A stretch of DNA of 64,000 bases from an uncultured Roseburia sp. GTDB lineage: Bacteria; Bacillota_A; Clostridia; Lachnospirales; Lachnospiraceae. The notes under the pieces were generated by a model. The model searched no databases, had not been told where the DNA came from, and worked only from the letters and a program-made list of their open reading frames with translations. Positions 4,626 through 13,846 of the stretch are shown piece after piece (the first letter of the stretch is position 1; the number at the start of each line of letters is the position of its first letter). The position numbers and the translations under genes were made by a program. Where the stretch lies: NCBI GenBank assembly GCA_900753715.1, contig CAAEAE010000015.1, forward strand, positions 1 through 64,000, read 5' to 3'.

Positions 4626-6413
4626 ATGAAAAAAATTTTAGAGTTGATTTCGGACGAAGTGACAGCGGCATTTACCGCCTGCGGTTACGATGAAAAATAC
4701 GGAAAAGTAACAGTATCGAATCGTCCGGATCTCTGTGAATATCAGTGTAATGGTGCCATGGCGGCTGCAAAAGAATATAAGAAGGTCCCGTTTATGATTG
4801 CCGATGAAGTTGCGGCAAAGCTTGCAGGAAATCCGCTGTTTTCGATGGTGGAATCCGTAAAGCCTGGATTTTTGAATTTAAAAATCGCAAATGAAGTGCT
4901 TGCACAGTATGTGGCAGGGATGCAGGCAGATGCCGGAAGGTTTGGATGTGAGAAGACGGCAGAGCCAAAGACGATTATGATTGATTACGGCGGACCAAAC
5001 GTGGCAAAGCCGCTCCATGTAGGACATCTTCGTTCTGCAATCATCGGAGAGAGCGTAAAACGTATCGGAAAATTTATGGGGCACAACGTAATCGGCGATG
5101 TGCATTTAGGTGACTGGGGCTTACAGATGGGACTTATCATCACAGAGTTAAAGCTGCGTAAGCCGGAGCTGGTTTACTTTGATGAAAATTATACCGGAGA
5201 ATACCCGTCAGAGCCTCCGTTTACGATTTCAGAGCTTGAGGAAATCTATCCGACAGCCAGTGGCAAATCAAAAGAAGATGCAGCATACAAAGAGGCTGCC
5301 ATGCAGGCGACCTTTGAATTACAGCACGGAAGAAGAGGCTATCAGGCATTGTTATCACATATCTTAAATGTGTCTGTTACCGATTTAAAGAAAAATTATG
5401 AGAATCTGAATGTATCCTTTGAACTCTGGAAGGGTGAGTCGGATGCACAGCCTTATATCCCGGATATGGTACAGAAGATGAAGGACGAGGGATTTGCCTA
5501 TATCAGTGAGGGTGCGCTTGTCGTGGACGTCAAGGAAGAAACCGACACCAAGGAGATTCCGCCTTGTATGATTTTAAAATCTGACGGAGCTTCCCTTTAC
5601 AATACGACAGATCTTGCAACGATTGTATGGCGTATGAAGGATTACAATCCGGATGAACTGATTTATGTAGTAGACAAGCGTCAGGAACTTTACTTTACAC
5701 AGGTGTTCCGCTGTGCAAGAAAGACTGGTCTTGTAAAGCCGGAGACCGAATTAAAATTCTTAGGCTTCGGCACGATGAACGGAAAAGACGGAAAACCGTT
5801 TAAGACCAGAGAGGGCGGCGTAATGCGCTTGGAGCATCTGGTTTCCGGCATCAACGAAGAGATGTTAAAGAAGATTACAGAGAACCAGAAGACGAAAGAA
5901 AATCTGGATATCAGCCCGGAGGAAGCAAAGGAGACTGCCAGGATGGTTGCACTTGCCGCCATCAAATACGGAGACCTTTCCAACCAGGCAAGCAAGGATT
6001 ATATTTTTGATATTGACCGTTTCACTTCCTTTGAGGGAAATACCGGTCCTTATATCCTCTACACCATCGTGCGTATCAAATCTATCCTGAATAAATACCA
6101 CGGTATGGGAAAGAGCGAAGAGGGCACAGTCATTGAGGCAGCACACTCAGACAGTGAAAAGAACCTGATGCTTGCACTTGCAGGCTTTAACGCAATGATG
6201 GAAAATGCGTTTGAGGAGACAGCACCGCATAAGGTATGTGCTTATATTTATGAACTGGCGAATGCTTTTAACAGTTTTTACCATGAAACAAAGATTATGG
6301 CAGAAGAGCGCGAGAATGTACAGAAGTCTTATATCAAACTTCTGATACTGACAAAGGAAGTGCTGGAATGCTGTATCGATGTACTTGGTTTTTCTGCTCC
6401 GGATCGGATGTAG
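4626..6413 (+). CDS. argS: arginyl-tRNA synthetase
   Basis: The 595-residue protein charges tRNA-Arg in the cytoplasm. It has an N-terminal Add-1 domain, then GGPNVAKPLHVGHLRSAII with the HIGH-type signature HVGH of class I synthetases. The Rossmann core includes IGDVHLGDWGLQMG and YVVDKRQELYFTQVF, and the protein ends with a DALR anticodon-binding domain (EGNTGPYILYTIVRIKSIL onward). As in most ArgS there is no canonical KMSKS; FGTMNGKDGKPFKTREGGV occupies that place. Length is normal for the family. It is cotranscribed with the symporter gene that starts 21 bases later. Confidence 0.97.
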   Translation: MKKILELISDEVTAAFTACGYDEKYGKVTVSNRPDLCEYQCNGAMAAAKEYKKVPFMIADEVAAKLAGNPLFSMVESVKPGFLNLKIANEVLAQYVAGMQADAGRFGCEKTAEPKTIMIDYGGPNVAKPLHVGHLRSAIIGESVKRIGKFMGHNVIGDVHLGDWGLQMGLIITELKLRKPELVYFDENYTGEYPSEPPFTISELEEIYPTASGKSKEDAAYKEAAMQATFELQHGRRGYQALLSHILNVSVTDLKKNYENLNVSFELWKGESDAQPYIPDMVQKMKDEGFAYISEGALVVDVKEETDTKEIPPCMILKSDGASLYNTTDLATIVWRMKDYNPDELIYVVDKRQELYFTQVFRCARKTGLVKPETELKFLGFGTMNGKDGKPFKTREGGVMRLEHLVSGINEEMLKKITENQKTKENLDISPEEAKETARMVALAAIKYGDLSNQASKDYIFDIDRFTSFEGNTGPYILYTIVRIKSILNKYHGMGKSEEGTVIEAAHSDSEKNLMLALAGFNAMMENAFEETAPHKVCAYIYELANAFNSFYHETKIMAEERENVQKSYIKLLILTKEVLECCIDVLGFSAPDRM

Positions 6414-6434
6414 ACACGGTGAAAGAGAGAGGTT

Positions 6435-7823
6435 ATGTTAAAAGCGATTGATAATTTTGTCTGGGGAGTTCCACTCATTGTTCTGATTCTTTCGGTTGGA
6501 ATCTTCCTTACCATCCGCCTTCGGGCATTGCAGATTACAAAGCTTCCGCTTGCAATCCGGCATATCGCGGCAAATGAAAAAGACGGAAAGCACGGGGAAG
6601 TCTCAAGTTTTGGCGCGCTGTGTACGGCGCTGTCCGCCACAATCGGCACCGGAAATATTGTCGGTGTAGCGACAGCGTTAGTTGCCGGCGGACCGGGAGC
6701 ACTGTTCTGGATGTGGATTGCAGCGCTGTTTGGTACGGCAACAAAATATTCCGAGTGCCTTCTGGCAGTCAAATTCCGTGTTGTGGAATCGGACGGGCAC
6801 ATCGTCGGTGGTCCTTTTTACTACATCGAAAAAGGGATGGGGAAAAAATGGCGCTGGCTCGGTCAGATATTTGCCTTTTTCGGCGTTGGCGTCGGACTGC
6901 TTGGAATCGGAACGTTTACACAGATTAACGGAATTACAAGTGCTGTAAACAGCTTCTTTGACCCGGCAAATGCCTGGACAGTAGAGCTGTTTGGCAATAC
7001 ATATTCCTGGAGCGTCGTGATTTCGGGTCTGCTTTTAACGCTGTGCGTTGCGCTTGTAATCATCGGAGGAATCAAGCGTATTTCTTCCGTGGCACAGGTG
7101 GTGGTTCCGTTTATGGCGATTTTGTATCTGGTAACCGTGCTCATCATTCTTTTAACGCATCTGACTGCGATTCCGGCAGCACTCGCAGAAATCGTACAGA
7201 GTGCGTTTGGACTGCGCGCTGTATCAGGTGGAGCGGTTGGAGCGATTGTGGTTGCGATGCAGAAGGGAATCGCAAGAGGAATTTTTTCCAACGAGGCAGG
7301 ACTTGGAAGTGCACCGATTGCGGCTGCGACTGCGAAAACAGACGAGCCGGTTGCACAGGGACTTGTTTCCATGATGGGAACCATGATTGACACGATTATT
7401 ATCTGTACCATGACAGGATTATCTATCGTAATTACGGATACCTGGAACATCGGGCTTGACGGTGTGGATGTCACAACGAAGGCATTTCAGATTGGACTGC
7501 CGTTTCCAGAACAGGTGTCCTCCTTCTTGCTGATGGTTTGTCTGGTGTTCTTTGCGTTCACCACGATACTCGGCTGGAACTATTATAGTGAGAAATGTCT
7601 GGAATATCTGGTCGGCAATAAGCCGGGCGTATTAAAAGGATACCGCTGGCTTTATATCATCGCTGTATTTATTGGTCCGTTTATGACGGTGTCCGCAGTC
7701 TGGACGATTGCAGATATTTTTAATGGACTGATGGCACTGCCAAACCTGGTGGCACTTGTGGCACTAAACGGTGTGGTGGTTGCAGAGACAAAGAAATATT
7801 TTGAGAAAAGAAAAGATTCATAG
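6435..7823 (+). CDS. sodium:alanine/glycine symporter family (AGCS) protein
   Basis: The 462-residue membrane protein has about ten transmembrane segments and the AGCS signature region (FGALCTALSATIGTGNIVGV then GGPGALFWMWIAALFGTATK). Family members import alanine or glycine with sodium. The later segments KGIARGIFSNEAGLGSAPIA and ILGWNYYSEKCLEYL also match the family. Length is normal. GAGAGAGG precedes the ATG, and the gene follows argS by 21 bases, so it is probably in the same transcript. A strong terminator follows. Exact substrate is not shown by sequence. Confidence 0.92.
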   Translation: MLKAIDNFVWGVPLIVLILSVGIFLTIRLRALQITKLPLAIRHIAANEKDGKHGEVSSFGALCTALSATIGTGNIVGVATALVAGGPGALFWMWIAALFGTATKYSECLLAVKFRVVESDGHIVGGPFYYIEKGMGKKWRWLGQIFAFFGVGVGLLGIGTFTQINGITSAVNSFFDPANAWTVELFGNTYSWSVVISGLLLTLCVALVIIGGIKRISSVAQVVVPFMAILYLVTVLIILLTHLTAIPAALAEIVQSAFGLRAVSGGAVGAIVVAMQKGIARGIFSNEAGLGSAPIAAATAKTDEPVAQGLVSMMGTMIDTIIICTMTGLSIVITDTWNIGLDGVDVTTKAFQIGLPFPEQVSSFLLMVCLVFFAFTTILGWNYYSEKCLEYLVGNKPGVLKGYRWLYIIAVFIGPFMTVSAVWTIADIFNGLMALPNLVALVALNGVVVAETKKYFEKRKDS

Positions 7824-7829
7824 AATTGA

Positions 7830-7870
7830 GAAAACACCGGCAGCAGAGTTTTTGTGATGTCGGTGTTTTC
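7830..7870 (+). terminator. terminator after the alanine symporter gene
   Basis: A 10-bp stem GAAAACACCG (7830-7839) with CGGTGTTTTC (7861-7870) encloses a 21-base loop. The arms are A- and T-rich at their base, so it can work in both directions between the symporter gene and the convergent LUD-domain gene. Confidence 0.7.
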
Positions 7871-7916
7871 TTGTCGAAGTTTTTGGAATATTGAAATTTT
7901 TGAGCCGGAGATTTTT

Positions 7917-8555
7917 TTAGTATCCCAGCTCTTCCCCGATTAATATGACATGGATTCTGCCGGGGATGGCACTTCTTCTGGTAAAGACAACCTGATTACA
8001 AATGCAGTCCGGTGAAAGACAGTCTGCGCAGACGCCGGTGACGGCGCAGGGCGTTTTTTTGTCAAGACGCTTGCAGTTCATCGGGGTGGCGGTATGATGG
8101 ACGCGGCTCAATGCCTCTTCGGCGGAAGGAACAACCTTATTCATGCCGGCAAGAATCAGAACTTTGGAAGGTCCATAGATCAATGCGGCGACGCGGTTTC
8201 CGGTGCCGTCGATGTTTACAAGCGTTCCGTCTGCGGCGATGGCGTTGGTGCTCATCAGATAGAGGTCGCAGGAGAGTGCAGCGTGGTACATCTGCGCGGT
8301 TTCCTCTGGCGTTTTTGCTTTTGCACGGTCAATCAGATGGATGGAGTCATCCTGTCTTAAAAGGTCTAAGACACCGCTTTCTTCAAGTGTCATGGAACCA
8401 CCGAAGGAGACGCTTGTGTCAATTGAGAGAAAGGATGCGACTTCCTTCCTTGCATCCTCGCTGGTGGCGCAGTAGCAGCCTGTGATGTTTCGCTTTTCGA
8501 GATTTTTTAAAACGGTTTTTGCAAGTGTTTCATAATGTGCCTGTTTTGGATTCAT
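7917..8555 (-). CDS. LUD-domain (LutC-like) protein
   Basis: The 212-residue protein is a single LUD domain (formerly DUF162), related to LutC of the lactate-oxidation complex. The order TLEESGVLDLLRQDD, LSCDLYLMSTNAIAADGTLV and GNRVAALIYGPSKVLILAG is typical. The C terminus has a cysteine cluster, CAVTGVCADCLSPDCICNQV, seen in stand-alone clostridial members and of unknown use, perhaps metal binding. No lutA or lutB genes are nearby, so a role in lactate use is not implied. It is a lone gene read away from the ABC transporter gene. Confidence 0.85.
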   Translation of the reverse strand: MNPKQAHYETLAKTVLKNLEKRNITGCYCATSEDARKEVASFLSIDTSVSFGGSMTLEESGVLDLLRQDDSIHLIDRAKAKTPEETAQMYHAALSCDLYLMSTNAIAADGTLVNIDGTGNRVAALIYGPSKVLILAGMNKVVPSAEEALSRVHHTATPMNCKRLDKKTPCAVTGVCADCLSPDCICNQVVFTRRSAIPGRIHVILIGEELGY

Positions 8556-8627
8556 CGTTCCCTCATTTCCGCACCGGTTGTGTGCCCGCGGTGCAAGTTT
8601 TTCTGCTTAAAGTATAGCATATCCGGC

Positions 8628-8655
8628 TTGACTTTTCACCGGAAACAGATAAAAT
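8628..8655 (+). promoter_or_regulatory. promoter of the ABC exporter gene
   Basis: TTGACT (8628-8633) and TAAAAT (8650-8655) are 16 bases apart, in the divergent space between the LUD-domain gene and the exporter. The leader to the ATG at 8694 is short. Confidence 0.6.
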
Positions 8656-8693
8656 AGGGGAAGTGTTTGAAAAAAGAGGAGGAGACAGGGAAA

Positions 8694-10430
8694 ATGCGTA
8701 AGAATCTAAAGAAAATGATTTCTTATTATAAACCATATCGCGGCATCTTCTGGGCGGATATGTTTTTTGCAACGCTGTGCGCTGCGGTGGCGTTAATTCT
8801 GCCGTTAATCGTGCGTTTTGTGACCAATACGTTAGTGTATCTGACGGCGGAGGAGATATTTGGAAAGATCGGCGTCCTTGCGGTCTTGCTTGCGGTCTTG
8901 CTTGCGATAGACTGCTACAGCCGGTATTTTATCTCCAATTACGGACACGTCATGGGTGCAAAGATGGAATATGATATGAGAGCGGAAATCTTCGGACATT
9001 ATCAGAAGCTTTCCTTTTCGTTCTATGATAACCAGAAGGTCGGACAGCTCATGTCGCGTATTACGACGGATTTGTTTGATATTTCGGAACTTTTGCATCA
9101 CGGACCGGAAAATATTATTTTGTCCGTGGTCAAAATCTTAGGGGTACTTGTCATCTTAGTCAACATTAATCCGCTGTTAGCGCTTGCCGCATTTGCAGTG
9201 CTCCCAGTGATGTTTCTGTTTGCGTATTTTCTGAATGGAAAGATGCGTCGTGCATTCCGGCAGAACCGGGTCAAAATTGCAGAAATCAATGCGCAGATTG
9301 AGGACAATCTCTCCGGAATCCGTGTTGTAAAGTCGTTTGCAAATGAGGAAATTGAAAACGCAAAGTTCCGGCAGGGAAACGAAGGATTCTTAGAGGCAAA
9401 GAAGAACAGTTACCATTATATGGGAAGCTTTTCCGCAGGGCTTGCGACGTTTACGACCTTAATTCAGGTGAACGTCATTTTAGCGGGTGCCATTTTGATT
9501 GCGAAAGGAAGCGTTACGATACCGGACCTTGTGACCTTTTTGCTTTACATTGGCGTATTTACAGAGCCGGTGCGCACGCTGATTGATTTTATGGAGCAGT
9601 TTCAGAACGGATATTCCGGGTTTGAACGTTTCCGTGAGATTATGGACATAGAGCCGGACATTGTCGACAAAGAGAACGCAGTGGAACTTTCCGATGTAAA
9701 GGGAAATATTACATTTGAGGATGTTTCCTTCCGCTACGAGGAGAATTCTGAAAAGGTATTAAGCCACGTCAATATGGAGGTGGATGCGGGCGCTTACATG
9801 GCGCTTGTGGGACCTTCCGGGGCAGGAAAAAGTACGCTGTGCTCCCTGATTCCAAGATTTTATGACGTGAGTGAAGGTGCGGTGCGCATCGACGGAATGG
9901 ATGTCCGGGATGTAACGTTAAAGAGCTTAAGAGACCATATCGGAATCGTACAGCAGGATGTCTATCTTTTTGTGGGAACGGTGTATGACAATATTCTCTA
10001 CGGCAGACCGGATGCCACCCGGGAAGAGGTGATAGAGGCGGCAAAAAATGCCAATGCACACGAGTTTATTATGTCACTGCCAAATGGCTATGAAACCGAT
10101 ATTGGACAGCGTGGAATCAAGCTCTCAGGAGGACAGAAGCAGCGGATTTCCATTGCAAGAGTCTTTTTGAAAAACCCGCCGATTCTGATTTTTGATGAGG
10201 CAACTTCTGCACTTGACAATGAGAGCGAGAAGGTCGTACAGGATTCTTTAGAGCGGCTTGCAAAGAATAGAACCACATTTGTAATTGCGCACCGCCTTTC
10301 TACAATTAAGAATGCTGAAAAGATTCTGGTGCTGACCGAGGATGGGATTGCGGAAGAGGGAACACATGAAGAACTGTTACGCCAGGGCGGCGTTTATGAA
10401 AAACTTTACAATATGCAGTTTCACAAATAG
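8694..10430 (+). CDS. ABC exporter with fused membrane and ATPase domains (MsbA/YwjA type)
   Basis: The 578-residue half-transporter has a six-helix membrane domain (to about residue 310) and a C-terminal ATPase with Walker A GPSGAGKST, Q-loop IVQQDVYLF, signature LSGGQKQR, Walker B ILIFDEATSALD and the H-loop IAHRLST. It should act as a homodimer exporting a lipid, peptide or drug. An upstream TTG would add nine residues, but the ATG at 8694 is preferred because the AGGAGG lies within that extension. It resembles YwjA of Bacillus in size and order. It is a lone gene with no partner exporter, so substrate cannot be inferred. Confidence 0.92.
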   Translation: MRKNLKKMISYYKPYRGIFWADMFFATLCAAVALILPLIVRFVTNTLVYLTAEEIFGKIGVLAVLLAVLLAIDCYSRYFISNYGHVMGAKMEYDMRAEIFGHYQKLSFSFYDNQKVGQLMSRITTDLFDISELLHHGPENIILSVVKILGVLVILVNINPLLALAAFAVLPVMFLFAYFLNGKMRRAFRQNRVKIAEINAQIEDNLSGIRVVKSFANEEIENAKFRQGNEGFLEAKKNSYHYMGSFSAGLATFTTLIQVNVILAGAILIAKGSVTIPDLVTFLLYIGVFTEPVRTLIDFMEQFQNGYSGFERFREIMDIEPDIVDKENAVELSDVKGNITFEDVSFRYEENSEKVLSHVNMEVDAGAYMALVGPSGAGKSTLCSLIPRFYDVSEGAVRIDGMDVRDVTLKSLRDHIGIVQQDVYLFVGTVYDNILYGRPDATREEVIEAAKNANAHEFIMSLPNGYETDIGQRGIKLSGGQKQRISIARVFLKNPPILIFDEATSALDNESEKVVQDSLERLAKNRTTFVIAHRLSTIKNAEKILVLTEDGIAEEGTHEELLRQGGVYEKLYNMQFHK

Positions 10431-10469
10431 AAAATAAACTGAAATTTTTATGAAATTTGCCGGTATTAT

Positions 10470-10498
10470 TTGCAAATCATGGAAAAACAGAGTAGAAT
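10470..10498 (+). promoter_or_regulatory. promoter of the CobW-family operon
   Basis: TTGCAA (10470-10475) and TAGAAT (10493-10498) are 17 bases apart, about 85 bases before the first GTPase gene. I see no clear Zur-type palindrome in the leader. Confidence 0.55.
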
Positions 10499-10584
10499 AG
10501 ACGTGATTTGGGCACATAACAATAGAACCATGTCCAGGAAACTTTTTCGGGCAGGGGCGTTTATAAATGGAAGGAGTAAGAATC

Positions 10585-11724
10585 ATGACAAAGATTGACA
10601 TTATTTCCGGGTTCCTTGGAGCAGGAAAGACAACATTCATTAAAAAGATGATTGATGAGGTATTTGCAGGAGAGCAGATTGTACTCATTGAGAACGAGTT
10701 CGGAGAGGTTGGTATCGATGGTGGATTCTTAAAGGATGCAGGAATCCAGATTACAGAGATGAATTCCGGCTGTATCTGCTGTTCCTTAGTCGGAGATTTC
10801 GGCAGGAACCTTCATGAGGTCATCGACAAATATCATCCGGACCGTATCTTAATCGAGCCGTCCGGTGTCGGAAAACTTTCCGATGTCATGAAGTCTGTCA
10901 TTGACATTGAAAAAGAAGAAGATGTGAAATTAAACGGATTAATTACAGTTGTAAATGCATTGAAAGCAAGCAAGCAGATGAAGGCATTTGGTGAGTTTTT
11001 CAACAACCAGATTGAATATGCAACAACTGTTGTGTTGAGCAGAACCCAGAATGCAACACCGGAGCAGCTTGAATTCTGTGTAAAACAGATTCAGGAATTA
11101 AATCCGAAGGCAGCCGTGATTACGACTCCGTGGGATTCCATCAAGGGAGAGCAGATTCTCAAAGTAGTAGAGGGACAGGACTCCTTGGAGATGAAGGTTT
11201 TGGCAGAGGAACAGCACAGACGTGACGAGGAAGAGCATGAGCATCATCACGAGCATGAGCATGAGGAGCACGAGCATCATCACGACCATGACCATGAGCA
11301 TGAGGAGCACGGGCATCATCACGACCATGACCATGAAGACCACGACCATGAGCATGAGGAGCACGAGCATCATCACGAGCATGGAGAGGGCTGCACCTGT
11401 GGCTGCCATGACCACGAACACGAACATCATCATCACCATCATGCAGATGAAGTGTTTACAAGCTGGGGCAAGGAGACACCGCACAAGTACACCAGAGAGA
11501 AAGTGGAAGATATCTTAAAGACATTGTGCGAGACCGATGATTACGGTACGGTTCTGCGTGCAAAGGGCATGGTAGAGGATGTAAACGGTTCCTGGATTTA
11601 TTTTGATATGGTTCCGGGCGAGTATGAGCTCAGAGACGGAGAGCCGGATTATACCGGAAGACTCTGCGTAATCGGAACGGATATCGACGAGCACCGTTTG
11701 GAAGAATTATTTGAAATTGCTTAA
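10585..11724 (+). CDS. CobW/COG0523-family GTPase with a large histidine-rich loop
   Basis: The 379-residue G3E GTPase has Walker A GFLGAGKTTF (residues 9-18), the metal-binding CICC motif (63-66) in MNSGCICCSL, and the EPSG motif. In place of the usual NKxD it has LSRTQ near residue 152. Residues ~211-286 are a striking run of His, Asp and Glu, with a CTCGC motif embedded, followed by the CobW C-terminal domain. The family delivers zinc or other metals to client proteins; the His-rich loop is a plausible zinc or nickel store. The second ATG is taken as start, because the first (10567) contains the AAGGAG itself. A second family member follows. Confidence 0.92.
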   Translation: MTKIDIISGFLGAGKTTFIKKMIDEVFAGEQIVLIENEFGEVGIDGGFLKDAGIQITEMNSGCICCSLVGDFGRNLHEVIDKYHPDRILIEPSGVGKLSDVMKSVIDIEKEEDVKLNGLITVVNALKASKQMKAFGEFFNNQIEYATTVVLSRTQNATPEQLEFCVKQIQELNPKAAVITTPWDSIKGEQILKVVEGQDSLEMKVLAEEQHRRDEEEHEHHHEHEHEEHEHHHDHDHEHEEHGHHHDHDHEDHDHEHEEHEHHHEHGEGCTCGCHDHEHEHHHHHHADEVFTSWGKETPHKYTREKVEDILKTLCETDDYGTVLRAKGMVEDVNGSWIYFDMVPGEYELRDGEPDYTGRLCVIGTDIDEHRLEELFEIA

Positions 11725-11750
11725 TGGATATAGAAAGGATCTGACAGACA

Positions 11751-12692
11751 ATGCAGGAAATACCAGTATATTTATTTACCGGTTTTATGGACAGCGGTAA
11801 GACGACCCTGATTAAGGAGACCCTTGTAGAGAACGGATTTGCTGAGCAGGGCAAGAGCCTTATCATCTGCTGCGAGGACGGCGACGTCGAGTACGATGCA
11901 GCAGAGTTGGATAAGATAAAAACAAAGGTTGTGATGGTAGAAAAGGAAGAGGATTTTACCGCAGAATTTTTAAACAATCTCAATCTTTCTTATCTGCCGG
12001 ATCAGGTATTTATTGAATACAATGGAACCTGGGGAATGGATGTCCTCATGGAGATGGATTTGCCGAAGGGCTGGGTGATTGTCCAGTCCCTCGCAACGGT
12101 GGATGCGACTACATTTGAAATGTATTTGCAGAATATGCGCGCCATGATTATGGAGCAGCTGTTCCAGGCAGACGTTGTCATCTTTAACCGGTGCGACGAC
12201 AGCACGGACAAGGGCAAGTTCCGCCGGAATGTAAAGGCGTTAAACCGCAAGGCACAGCTTGTCTATGAGCGTACAGACGGAACCCTTGACGAGAGAGAGG
12301 AGGAGCTTCCGTTTGACATTACGGCGGATGAACTCGATATCTCCGATGCGGATTACGCCATCTGGTACATGGATTGCATGGACAATCCAAAGAAGTACGA
12401 GGGAAAGAAAGTGAAATTCCTTGCGCTTGTATACAATCCGGATAAGTTAAAGAAGGGCGTATTTGTACCGGGACGCTTTGCGATGACCTGCTGCGTTGAG
12501 GACGTGACATTCATCGGCTTTAAGTGCAAATATCCGGATGAGGATAAGATTCCGCACAAATCCTGGATTACAATTACCGCAGAAGTTCACATTGAATTTG
12601 CAAAAGAGTACAAAGGAAAGGGACCGGTACTTTATCCGGTTTCCATCGAGCCGGCAGAAAAACCGGAAGATGAGCTTGTATATTTCTCATAA
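11751..12692 (+). CDS. CobW-like GTPase fused to a DUF1980-like C-terminal domain
   Basis: The 313-residue protein has an N-terminal P-loop TGFMDSGKTTL and a G4-like NRCD in VIFNRCDDS, so it is a G3E-type GTPase, but it lacks the CxCC metal motif (it has IICCEDGD). From about residue 205 it continues with YEGKKVKFLALVYNPDK, PGRFAMTCCVED and a closing WITITAEVHI strand. This resembles the C-terminal domain of the TIGR03943/DUF1980 family, normally the partner of a YraQ-type permease. It follows the His-rich GTPase by 26 bases in the same operon. A joint metal-handling role is inferred; the permease is not here. Confidence 0.8.
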   Translation: MQEIPVYLFTGFMDSGKTTLIKETLVENGFAEQGKSLIICCEDGDVEYDAAELDKIKTKVVMVEKEEDFTAEFLNNLNLSYLPDQVFIEYNGTWGMDVLMEMDLPKGWVIVQSLATVDATTFEMYLQNMRAMIMEQLFQADVVIFNRCDDSTDKGKFRRNVKALNRKAQLVYERTDGTLDEREEELPFDITADELDISDADYAIWYMDCMDNPKKYEGKKVKFLALVYNPDKLKKGVFVPGRFAMTCCVEDVTFIGFKCKYPDEDKIPHKSWITITAEVHIEFAKEYKGKGPVLYPVSIEPAEKPEDELVYFS

Positions 12693-12723
12693 AAAAGAAT
12701 ACCGTTTTAGGGACTTTCACAGC

Positions 12724-12754
12724 AAAAGCCGCGCAGGAAAATGCGCGGCTTTTT
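12724..12754 (+). terminator. terminator between the GTPase operon and the hemerythrin gene
   Basis: AAAAGCCGCGC (12724-12734) pairs with GCGCGGCTTTT (12743-12753), followed by a further T. The symmetric A and T runs let it end both convergent transcripts. Confidence 0.85.
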
Positions 12755-12768
12755 GGATTTATAGGAAG

Positions 12769-13590
12769 TTACTGCTGCTTGAAAGCGGCAATCTGCAAGT
12801 CTGATTTTAAGATGTGGTTTGAAAGCCAGTCCAAAAGATAGTTAATCAGCTCAGACAGGTAGGCATCCTGGTTGTCATCGATAAAATCAAGCTCGGATAA
12901 GTCGATGCCGACAAGCTTTTCCACGAAAGCGGAGTGTGCGCGGCGCTGTGCGTCTAAGCCCGGATATCCGATGGATTCCATATATTCTTCCTCGTCATGG
13001 AAGTGTTCTTCCGTGTAGTTGCGAAGCCCGGCAAGAAGACGCATGATTTCATCGTACTTGTCGTGGAGCGTGTCGTTATGGATAACATCGTTGACATCGC
13101 GAATCAGTTCAAAAAGCTTCGCGTGCTCGGTATCAATGAGCGTGATGCCGGTCAGATACTTATCGGTGAATGCAAATGGGTCTGACGCTGCCTCTGCGTC
13201 AGAATCCGGAGCAATCTGCCCAATCATCATGTCGCTTCCGAGAATGTGATGATACAGCCAGCGGGTTAAAAACTCTAACAAATCGCGCAGAGTCTGCTCG
13301 GAAGTATCGGAAGAAAGCTCGATATTGTTAATTTTTGCGACAAACGCAGCGTGCTCTTTTTTCTGAAGAGAAAGCTCAGGATCCTTTATCTGCTCCATAT
13401 ATGCCTCTTCATGTGTAAAATGGGTTGCAGCATAGTTTTTCAATGCCGGAATCAGATTTTTGATGATAATTGTAGTGTTTGACGGGTCGCCTAAAAGGGA
13501 AAATGCCTCGTTAAGCATCTGAAATAACTGGCGGTGTTCCTCGTCAATCTCCGGAACGCCAATCAGACAATCCTGCGTAAATTCGTACAT
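12769..13590 (-). CDS. two-domain bacteriohemerythrin
   Basis: The 273-residue protein consists of two hemerythrin domains (about residues 8-125 and 145-268), each expected to hold a non-haem di-iron site that binds oxygen. Domain 1 ligands visible are H19, H57, E61, H80, H115 and D120; domain 2 has H156, H196, E200, H219, H259 and D264. The first His of the usual HxxxH pair is Gln in both (Q76 and Q215). In anaerobes such proteins buffer or sense oxygen. AAAGGAGG lies nine bases before the ATG on this strand. It is a lone gene convergent with the GTPase operon. Confidence 0.92.
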   Translation of the reverse strand: MYEFTQDCLIGVPEIDEEHRQLFQMLNEAFSLLGDPSNTTIIIKNLIPALKNYAATHFTHEEAYMEQIKDPELSLQKKEHAAFVAKINNIELSSDTSEQTLRDLLEFLTRWLYHHILGSDMMIGQIAPDSDAEAASDPFAFTDKYLTGITLIDTEHAKLFELIRDVNDVIHNDTLHDKYDEIMRLLAGLRNYTEEHFHDEEEYMESIGYPGLDAQRRAHSAFVEKLVGIDLSELDFIDDNQDAYLSELINYLLDWLSNHILKSDLQIAAFKQQ

Positions 13591-13716
13591 TGGGAATTCC
13601 TCCTTTAACTGTAAAAATATTACAAATTCCTGTTTGATTATAACATAAAATCAGCCCTTATACAGGAGAAAGATGAAAATTCATGCAGGAAATAGCGAAA
13701 AATGTGGGAAAAGACA

Positions 13717-13745
13717 TTGAAATTTTCGGATGGATGCTTTATTAT
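13717..13745 (+). promoter_or_regulatory. nfnAB promoter
   Basis: TTGAAA (13717-13722) and TATTAT (13740-13745) are 17 bases apart, giving a leader of about 95 bases before nfnA. Confidence 0.6.
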
Positions 13746-13846
13746 GATAAAGTGTATGTTTTATGACACGGTGTGGAAACAGGATGCTGTCTGCATGCGG
13801 CACCCAAAAAACCGTGATAACAGGGATTAGAAACAGGAGGAAAATG

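Noticed and set aside
6863..7474. 203-codon open frame on the minus strand
   Set aside because: It lies wholly antisense to the well-supported alanine symporter gene, has no ribosome binding site and reads as low-complexity Ile/Pro/Thr-rich text.
11219..11450. Tandem DNA repeat or CRISPR-like array
   Set aside because: The periodic CATGAGCATGAGGAG-type sequence is the coding sequence of the His/Asp/Glu-rich loop of the CobW-family GTPase; there are no spacers.
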